Source: Fen-1135 sp963705275
GTDB lineage: Bacteria > Desulfobacterota > Syntrophia > Syntrophales > UBA2185
Length of the DNA stretch: 64,000 nucleotides
Direction of reading: 5' to 3'
NCBI GenBank assembly: GCA_963705275.1
Contig: OY970063.1
Coordinates: 620,001-684,000, forward strand
Under the pieces are notes generated by a model. That model worked only from the letters and a program-made list of their open reading frames with translations, did no database searches and was not told the origin of the DNA. This document shows, in pieces, positions 58,396-64,000 of this stretch. The translations under genes and the position numbers were made by a program. Within the stretch, counting starts at the first letter, position 1; every line of letters starts with the position of its first letter.

Positions 58396-58788
58396 ATGGC
58401 CACAAAACCAGACAAACTACAAACCATGAAACCCGAGAAGCTTCAATTTTTTAGGTACCTGCTGACGCAGAAAACAAATGAACTCCTCGACGAAGCCGAA
58501 AGAACAGTTTCCGACATGACGACCGGAAAGGAAAATTTTCCCGATCCCAATGACAGGGCAACTCTCGAATCGGACAGAAATTTCGAGCTCCGCATCAGGG
58601 ATAGAGAGAGAAAATTGCTCGTCAAGATTCAGGAAGCAATTAAGCGTATCGACGACGGTGTCTTTGGTATATGTGAGGTCTGTGGCGGTTACATCTCCGA
58701 GAAAAGGCTCATGGCAAGACCTGTAACGACTCTCTGCATCGATTGCAAGACCAAACAGGAAAAGATAGAAAGGCTCAAAGGGGAATAA
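58396..58788 (+). CDS. dksA: DksA/TraR family transcription factor
   Basis: This RNA polymerase secondary-channel protein works with ppGpp. The 130 residues have a coiled-coil hairpin with an acidic tip (DPNDRATLESDR) and a C-terminal zinc finger with C93, C96, C114 and C117 (CEVCGG and CIDC). It lies between rfaE2 and priA. Confidence 0.95.
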   Translation: MATKPDKLQTMKPEKLQFFRYLLTQKTNELLDEAERTVSDMTTGKENFPDPNDRATLESDRNFELRIRDRERKLLVKIQEAIKRIDDGVFGICEVCGGYISEKRLMARPVTTLCIDCKTKQEKIERLKGE

Positions 58789-58919
58789 ATATCCCGATTG
58801 ATGGTCCAAGCAATTATAGTCTTTAGAAAACACTTCACATTACAAATAAAAATAGAACAACCCCTCGGAACAATACTGATTAGATTTTCCCGCCTTGCCC
58901 AAACAGGTAAACAAACACA

Positions 58920-61352
58920 ATGTTTGTAACGATTGCCGTTAATATCCCCACGGAGAAGACATTCTCATATTCAGTTCCCGAAGCCCTGAAGCAGAAAATC
59001 GCCATCGGAAAACGGGTCCTCGTCCCTTTCGGCAAGAGAAGACTCACCGGTTATATTGTCGAAGTATCTCACCTGACATCTTGCGAAGACATAAAAGAAA
59101 TAAGAGAAGTATTAGACCCCGAACCTCTCTTCAACGAGGAAGATCTGAAATTCTACCGCTGGGTATCTCAATACTATATCTACCCTCTTGGCAAGGCGCT
59201 ATCCGAGATCCTGCCGGGAGGAATCGACCCGAAGAGCGTCCGGTGGATCTCCAGCATCAGAGAGAGACAGCAAGGAGATGACCTGCAGCTCTCTGCTGCA
59301 CAGCGATTGATAATAGAGACCCTCGATCATTTCCCGGCTGGCTTGCCTGTTGATCGACTAAAACAGTTACTCCGAAATAAGGACCTTTATAGAAACTTCG
59401 ATGCCCTCGTCGATGCAGGAATTATTGCCGTAGAGGAAAGAACCGGCAAACCGGGAATAATTCCTAAGAAAGAGAAGCTCGTCCATCTCAATAGCTACGA
59501 TACAGCCACGACAAAACTGACGAGAAAACAGCTCTTGCTTACTGAATTCCTCCGTTCGCATGGCTCCTGTTCCGTGGCTGTCCTCCGCAAAAGATTCAAG
59601 AACATTCTGCCCATGCTAAGAAACCTGGAACAACTGGGGATTATCCATATAGCCGAAGAGGAAGTTTCCCGTCTGCATGGTCAGAATCATGATGTCGGCG
59701 GCAGCGACGCTGTCATCACACCTAACGAAGATCAGGAACATGCCCTTTGCGCGATTGTAAAAGGCTTGGAAAGCAATAGTTTCTCTCCTTTCCTTCTCCA
59801 TGGCGTGACAGGAAGTGGCAAGACAGAAGTCTACCTCAATGCCATTGCAGAAACTCTTGGAATGAAGGGAGGCGTAATTCTTCTTATCCCGGAAATAGCC
59901 CTGACACCGCAACTGCTCACTCGCTTTAACAGAAGATTTAGTGAACAAGAAATAGCTGTGCTTCACAGCGGCATCTCAAGGGCCGCCAGATACGATCAAT
60001 GGAGACGGATACAAAGGGGTGACATCAGTGTCGTCATCGGTGCACGCTCGGCTGTCTTCGCGCCTGTTAGGAATCTTAAGCTGATCATCGTGGATGAAGA
60101 GCATGACACCTCTTACAAACAGGACGACCGAATGAGATACAACGCACGTGACCTCGCAATTATGAAGGCGAGCCTCAACAAAGCGACGGTCATTTTAGGT
60201 TCCGCTACGCCTGCAGTTCAGACGTATTTCAATATGACAAAAGGGAAATATAAGTACCTCGTTCTGCCCAGCCGCGTGGAAGACAGACCCCTCCCGAAAG
60301 TCGATATCATCGATATGAGGCAGGATACAGAAGGAAGTGGACAGGCTTCAGCGCCTGTTCTATCCCGTGCATTGAAAGGAGCAATCGCTGATACCTTGGA
60401 AAAAAAACAGCAGGTTCTCCTTTTCTTGAACAGGCGCGGTACTTCTACCTTCACGTTCTGTCTCGACTGCGGGCATGTGTTTAAATGTCTGAACTGTACC
60501 GTATCCTTGACGTATCATGCAAGTGACAGCAATCTGAAATGTCACTATTGCGATTATGCCATGAAGTCCGCCGCGTCGTGTCCCACATGCCATGGAAAAC
60601 GTATACGCGCCTATGGCGTGGGAACGGAAAGACTGGAAGAGAAAGTCAAAAAGCTCTTTCCGCACGCAAGAATCGACAGAATGGATAGTGATACAACATC
60701 GAGAAGAGGAGCTCATGAAAAGATATTGAGGGCCCTTGGCCGGCGTGATATTGATATCCTCGTCGGAACGCAGATGATCACCAAAGGACACGACTTCCCT
60801 TATGTTACGCTGGTTGGCGTGATCTCAGCCGATGCATCTCTGAATATACCCGATTTTCGAGCGGCAGAAAGGACATTCCAGATCCTGACCCAGGTCTCCG
60901 GCAGGGGAGGCAGAGGGACATCTCCAGGAAAGGTCATTATCCAGACATTCAATCCTGGGCATTATGCCATTACGAGGGCAAAAGACCACGACTACATGGG
61001 ATTTTATGATGATGAGGTTGCACTGCGAAGCGCCCTGTCCTATCCCCCTTTCACCCGCATTGTAAACCTTCAACTGTCAAGCCTGTCAAGAGATAAGGGC
61101 ATGGAAGGCCTTAAAGGACTGAAACAGTTCATTCATGACTCGTTGACGATAAACAAGTTGAAAGACAAAGTGGAAGTGATCGGCCCGGCAGAGTCCCCCA
61201 TTGCCAGAATCAAGGGAAGGCACCGCTGGCAATTACTCTTGAAAGGTAAGGATGCCCGCGCAGTTCATAATGTGGCCAAAGACATCCTCTCAAAAGCTTA
61301 CGCAAGCGCTTTGGATATCAGAGTAGATGTGGACCCGCTGACATTTATGTGA
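58920..61352 (+). CDS. priA: Primosomal helicase PriA
   Basis: PriA restarts stalled replication forks. The 810 residues show the N-terminal DNA-binding domain (FVTIAVNIPTEKTFSYSVP, RVLVPFGKRRLTGYIV). The helicase core has Walker A GVTGSGKTEVY near residue 295, VDEEHDTSYKQDDR, GSATP and TQMITKGHDFP. A zinc-binding region follows (CLDCGHVFKCLNC, CHYCD, CPTCHGK). It converges with a gene 22 nt away. Confidence 0.97.
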   Translation: MFVTIAVNIPTEKTFSYSVPEALKQKIAIGKRVLVPFGKRRLTGYIVEVSHLTSCEDIKEIREVLDPEPLFNEEDLKFYRWVSQYYIYPLGKALSEILPGGIDPKSVRWISSIRERQQGDDLQLSAAQRLIIETLDHFPAGLPVDRLKQLLRNKDLYRNFDALVDAGIIAVEERTGKPGIIPKKEKLVHLNSYDTATTKLTRKQLLLTEFLRSHGSCSVAVLRKRFKNILPMLRNLEQLGIIHIAEEEVSRLHGQNHDVGGSDAVITPNEDQEHALCAIVKGLESNSFSPFLLHGVTGSGKTEVYLNAIAETLGMKGGVILLIPEIALTPQLLTRFNRRFSEQEIAVLHSGISRAARYDQWRRIQRGDISVVIGARSAVFAPVRNLKLIIVDEEHDTSYKQDDRMRYNARDLAIMKASLNKATVILGSATPAVQTYFNMTKGKYKYLVLPSRVEDRPLPKVDIIDMRQDTEGSGQASAPVLSRALKGAIADTLEKKQQVLLFLNRRGTSTFTFCLDCGHVFKCLNCTVSLTYHASDSNLKCHYCDYAMKSAASCPTCHGKRIRAYGVGTERLEEKVKKLFPHARIDRMDSDTTSRRGAHEKILRALGRRDIDILVGTQMITKGHDFPYVTLVGVISADASLNIPDFRAAERTFQILTQVSGRGGRGTSPGKVIIQTFNPGHYAITRAKDHDYMGFYDDEVALRSALSYPPFTRIVNLQLSSLSRDKGMEGLKGLKQFIHDSLTINKLKDKVEVIGPAESPIARIKGRHRWQLLLKGKDARAVHNVAKDILSKAYASALDIRVDVDPLTFM

Positions 61353-61374
61353 CTCTTGAGGGATCACAATTACG

Positions 61375-62082
61375 TCATGATGCCTGCTTCATCATTTGCT
61401 CAATTCTGGAGAGCAGTTCCTCCATGGCCCTGTTGATGACATGGAAAGTCTTTGGATGAGCCATCAATTGCGATGGGGTCTCTATATAGCGGCTCTTAAC
61501 CAATTCCCCCGAACAGTTGTCGATAAGTGCCTCAACACCTTTCGGAGTGGACTCCATGTGGAATTGCAGCCCAATTACGAGTTCGTTATACACAAATGCC
61601 TGATTGAGACACGCCTCGCTCTTCGCAATGTGAACCGCTCCCCCCGGTAAATCAAACGTATCGCCATGCCAGTGTAACACTCTCATCCGCGCGGGCAGAA
61701 ACTTGAATAGAAAAGAGTGTTGCCCAGCCTCCGTCAACTCAATCGGAAACCAGCCAATTTCCTTAAATCGATTAGGATACACCCTGGACCCAAGAACATC
61801 CGCTATCAGTTGTGCACCGAGACATATACCTAAGACAGCTTTGCCCTGTCTGATAGCCTCCTCAATAAGACGCTTCTCGCTTTTCAGCCAGGGCAATCTA
61901 TCTTCGTCATGGACTCCCATAGGACCACCCATGATAATGAACCAGTCAACGCTATCAATATCCGGCAGGGGGTCATTCCGATAAAGTTTTGTGGCTATCA
62001 GGCGATATCCACGGGCACGTACCCACTGTTCAATGGTCCCTAATCCCTCAAATGGTACGTGCTGGAAAAAATTTATTCGCAT
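61375..62082 (-). CDS. Class I glutamine amidotransferase (GMP synthase-like)
   Basis: The 235 residues have the GATase 1 fold: IIMGGPMGVHDED, GICLGAQLIAD with nucleophile C87, LHWHGDTFDLP, and QFHMESTPKG with the His-Glu of the triad. It lacks a synthase domain. Such stand-alone proteins include gamma-glutamyl hydrolases of amines, so the substrate is open. AGGAAATCAAAGAC precedes the start. It overlaps nothing and lies 100 nt from the next gene. Confidence 0.9.
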   Translation of the reverse strand: MRINFFQHVPFEGLGTIEQWVRARGYRLIATKLYRNDPLPDIDSVDWFIIMGGPMGVHDEDRLPWLKSEKRLIEEAIRQGKAVLGICLGAQLIADVLGSRVYPNRFKEIGWFPIELTEAGQHSFLFKFLPARMRVLHWHGDTFDLPGGAVHIAKSEACLNQAFVYNELVIGLQFHMESTPKGVEALIDNCSGELVKSRYIETPSQLMAHPKTFHVINRAMEELLSRIEQMMKQAS

Positions 62083-62189
62083 GTCTTTGATTTCCTAATT
62101 GAGACAGCTGCGCCCCGTCTGCTAAACTGCAGATGAGCACAGCCGTGTTGCTGCTATACAGGCATTTTCGTGTTTCTGTTGAGCCGCTG

Positions 62190-62657
62190 TTATGAATTTG
62201 TAACAATATCAGTCTGCGGTTTTGCTTCTATAATTGACATCGCTATTCTTGTTGCTTCTTCAGTATAAACTCTGCATCGCTCCAGCATATTCGTTGCAAA
62301 GAATCTCTTCCTGCCTTCTTCTGTCCCCAGATCACATCCGGTCAACTGTCTGCAATTCATCGAACCGAAATTGTTTTCAAAGATTTCTATTAATTGTCTT
62401 ACAGGAACATAGCTCTTATCAATCGGCTCATCCGGCAAGCTTCGTCCATAATATATGCTTATTACCATAACAGCGCCGCAGACCGCTCCACAAATTCCGC
62501 CAGTCCTTGCAATGCCGCCACAGAAGCCGCTGGCGATTTTAGGAATCAATTCCGATTGAAAACCCTTGCCTTCTGCCACGGAAAGCAAAACGCTTTCGGC
62601 TCAACGAAACCCTGATTTGAAAAGTTCTCCACTTCGTCGAGATGTCTTCTCAATCAT
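62190..62657 (-). CDS. C_GCAxxG_C_C family redox protein, probable selenoprotein (in-frame TGA at codon 19)
   Basis: The frame runs from ATG 62657 to the stop at 62190, broken only by a TGA at 62603-62601. Upstream of it stand 18 codons (MIEKTSRRSGELFKSGFR); AESVLLSVAEGKGF follows in the same frame. Relatives have a conserved cysteine at this TGA (xCAExVL), so I read it as selenocysteine 19. The rest carries the family's motif CGAVCG (C56-G61), C46, and C102, C108 and C128. AAGGAG lies 7 nt before the ATG, an ideal ribosome binding site. Members of this family include known selenoprotein forms. A conventional call would start at a TTG at 62588. The family is a redox protein of unknown exact function. 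Confidence 0.8.
62564..62590 (-). promoter_or_regulatory. Candidate bacterial SECIS element
   Basis: On the mRNA the arms UUUUGCUUUC and GAAGGCAAGG form a 10-bp stem (including three G-U pairs) around the loop CGUGGCA, with G as second loop base. The loop starts 21 nt after the TGA (20 nt between). Known bacterial SECIS elements have a small apical loop with a G in its first two positions at about 16-37 nt from the UGA, so it fits. Confidence 0.65.
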
Positions 62658-62878
62658 TTATATTCTCCTTTATTATTATCAAAGACGTATTTTGTTTCCA
62701 GAGGTCAGTGTTGCGAAATTTGTGGATGTATTTCAGATTCAACAACTCCATCTCTTGCTACAATACTACATCCCCGGAATATCATAAATATATTTCATAA
62801 TTCTTATTGTCGTATTCCACACTATTCCTTATAATGTAAGTTAGTATGATGTCCTCCCGACCATAAGGCTGTGATCCC

Positions 62879-63478
62879 ATGAACAAATTCTGGTTCTGCT
62901 TTTTCCCCATATTTATGGCGGTGAATGTCATCGGCGTACTGCCCATGTTCATGAACTTCACCGAGGGGCTGGACCGGCCGAAAATCAACCGGATTATTGT
63001 GCAATCGGTTGTTACGGCAACAATTGTTGCCTTGATTTTTCTAGCCGTGGGGAAAGTCATCCTGAATCTCTTAGGTATCACTGTCTCGGATTTTATGATC
63101 GCAGGCGGTATCCTCCTCTTCATCATATCACTCGATGATTTAATATCCATGGAAAGGAGATGGAGTCAGATAGATCCGGAAAGTCTCGGTGCAGTGCCCT
63201 TGGGGGTACCCCTGATCGTCGGTCCTGCGGTCCTCACTACGATATTGATTCTCGTCCAGGAGTATGGGCCATTAGCTACCGTGGCGGCCTTGATCGTGAA
63301 CATGCTGTTAACCGGCATCACATTCTGGCTCTATGCGCCGATCATACGTCTTCTGGGGAAGTCCGGGGCCAGAACGGTGTCCAAGCTGGCCGCTCTCCTT
63401 CTCGCGGCCATTGCCGTTATGATGGTGAGAAAAGGAATTGTGCTTCTTCTCGCCGGCGGTCTTAAGGTCACTCAATAA
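62879..63478 (+). CDS. MarC family integral membrane protein
   Basis: The 199 residues make about six transmembrane helices: FFPIFMAVNVIGVLPMF, IVALIFLAVGKVILNLLGI, FMIAGGILLFIISL, then PLGVPLIVGPAVLTTILIL. The duplicated pattern with P-L-x-x-G-P-A is typical. The name comes from the mar locus, but no link to multidrug resistance was upheld. Its transport role is unknown. Confidence 0.88.
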   Translation: MNKFWFCFFPIFMAVNVIGVLPMFMNFTEGLDRPKINRIIVQSVVTATIVALIFLAVGKVILNLLGITVSDFMIAGGILLFIISLDDLISMERRWSQIDPESLGAVPLGVPLIVGPAVLTTILILVQEYGPLATVAALIVNMLLTGITFWLYAPIIRLLGKSGARTVSKLAALLLAAIAVMMVRKGIVLLLAGGLKVTQ

Positions 63479-63492
63479 AACCGCACTATCTC

Positions 63493-64000
63493 TCACAATT
63501 GTTCTACAGAATAACCTTTATCCTTCAATAGATGGATGATTCCCTTATCGCCCAAGAGATGGGCTGCTCCGACTATAACGAAATAAGTGCCGTTTGTTTT
63601 CAAGTAGGCTTCGATTTTTTGTGCCATGCTTCTGTTTCTCCTATAGACCAGCTTGTCGTAAATAATATAGAACCGTCTATCTTCAGCCAGGCTTCTCGTT
63701 ATTGTCGCTTCCATCTTCTCCACGGCCCCGGATTTCCATGCATCCACAAGTTTATCAACTTCCTCCACGAGTACCTTTAGTTCCCTCAGCGTATATAATA
63801 AGAACAGTTCCTGCTCTTCATCGTTTAAGCCCGCAAGAAGATCTATCTGATAGTCAAGACTCTCCAGTTCTGATATCTTTTTTCTTCCCTCAGCTTTTGA
63901 GAGAAAATATTTGTCTACCCCGTAATTGGGATCATATCCGGATTTCATGAGTTCTACCGATTCCAGAGTCAATGCCAAAAACCAGGGCTTCTGGTTATAC
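63493..64000 (-). CDS. TraB/GumN family protein, C-terminal part (start outside window)
   Basis: The frame is open to the window edge. The visible 168 residues contain KPWFLALTLESVELMKSGYD, then NYGVDKYFLSKAEG, and end VIVGAAHLLGDKGIIHLLKD. These are the family's conserved C-terminal motifs (GAAHL...GLL). Family members are putative metal-dependent proteases. An apparent ATG at 63978 lies inside the domain (MALTLES read from an inner codon), so it is not the true start. Confidence 0.88.
   Translation of the reverse strand, partial: YNQKPWFLALTLESVELMKSGYDPNYGVDKYFLSKAEGRKKISELESLDYQIDLLAGLNDEEQELFLLYTLRELKVLVEEVDKLVDAWKSGAVEKMEATITRSLAEDRRFYIIYDKLVYRRNRSMAQKIEAYLKTNGTYFVIVGAAHLLGDKGIIHLLKDKGYSVEQL

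Overview
The window reads as a contiguous piece of a chromosome from a Gram-negative, probably anaerobic bacterium of the Desulfobacterota (old Deltaproteobacteria). The best guess is a relative of Syntrophales (Syntrophus/Smithella), but this is an inference. It rests on the 16S/23S sequence style, the LPS genes (lpxC, rfaE2), the NtrY plus DUF4390 pair, the zapA-6S RNA-rny order and a selenoprotein candidate. A 16S search would settle the placement. Almost everything is housekeeping. I see no CRISPR array, insertion sequence, integrase or prophage.

Layout. 1-21386, nearly all minus strand: a truncated NtrY-like sensor kinase, DUF4390, lpxC, a tiny membrane protein coupled to queH, ruvB-ruvA-ruvC-yebC, a complete rRNA operon (16S-tRNA-Ile-tRNA-Ala-23S-5S, with two good tandem promoters and a terminator), tyrS, ymdB, rny, a probable 6S RNA, zapA, a ZapB-like coiled-coil protein, dusB, a GlmU-like uridylyltransferase without its acetyltransferase half, and two CNNM/CorC-type membrane proteins, one broken by a frameshift. 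21634-25881, plus: purD-purH-purE-tsaC. 26027-28435, minus: a zinc-ribbon protein, hpt and a cysteine-rich protein. 29040-32129, plus: rplU-rpmA-csp-obgE-proB. 32157-39021, minus: ogt, mntP, uvrC, an L,D-transpeptidase and uvrB. 39562-44269, plus: rpmH-rnpA-yidD-yidC-jag-mnmE, the usual gene order near many bacterial origins, although dnaA and DnaA boxes are not seen. 44390-46739, plus: a FlgT-N-like exported protein and a CsgG-like lipoprotein. 46786-50093, minus: a tightly packed five-gene operon with a sirtuin, a GNAT acetyltransferase, an NRDE protein, a Nudix hydrolase and a zinc-dependent histone-deacetylase-like protein. 50323-53405, plus: three exported proteins (Tim44-like, Gln-rich, DUF4197). 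53499-53720: a cupin remnant. 53713-56389, minus: two oligopeptide-type permeases and a TIM-barrel protein. 56547-61352, plus: rsfS-comF-rfaE2-dksA-priA. 61375-64000: a glutamine amidotransferase, a probable selenoprotein, a MarC protein and a truncated TraB/GumN protein.

The most interesting item is the C_GCAxxG_C_C redox protein at 62190-62657. Its reading frame is interrupted only by a TGA where relatives have their first conserved cysteine. The TGA is followed 20 nt later by the apical loop of a SECIS-like hairpin, and the start codon beyond it has an ideal ribosome binding site, so a conventional call would truncate it. Other points worth a look are the −1 frameshift at a GGGAAAA heptamer in a CNNM gene, the acetylation/deacetylation operon, the CsgG-like pair without curli genes, and the small ORF overlapping queH.
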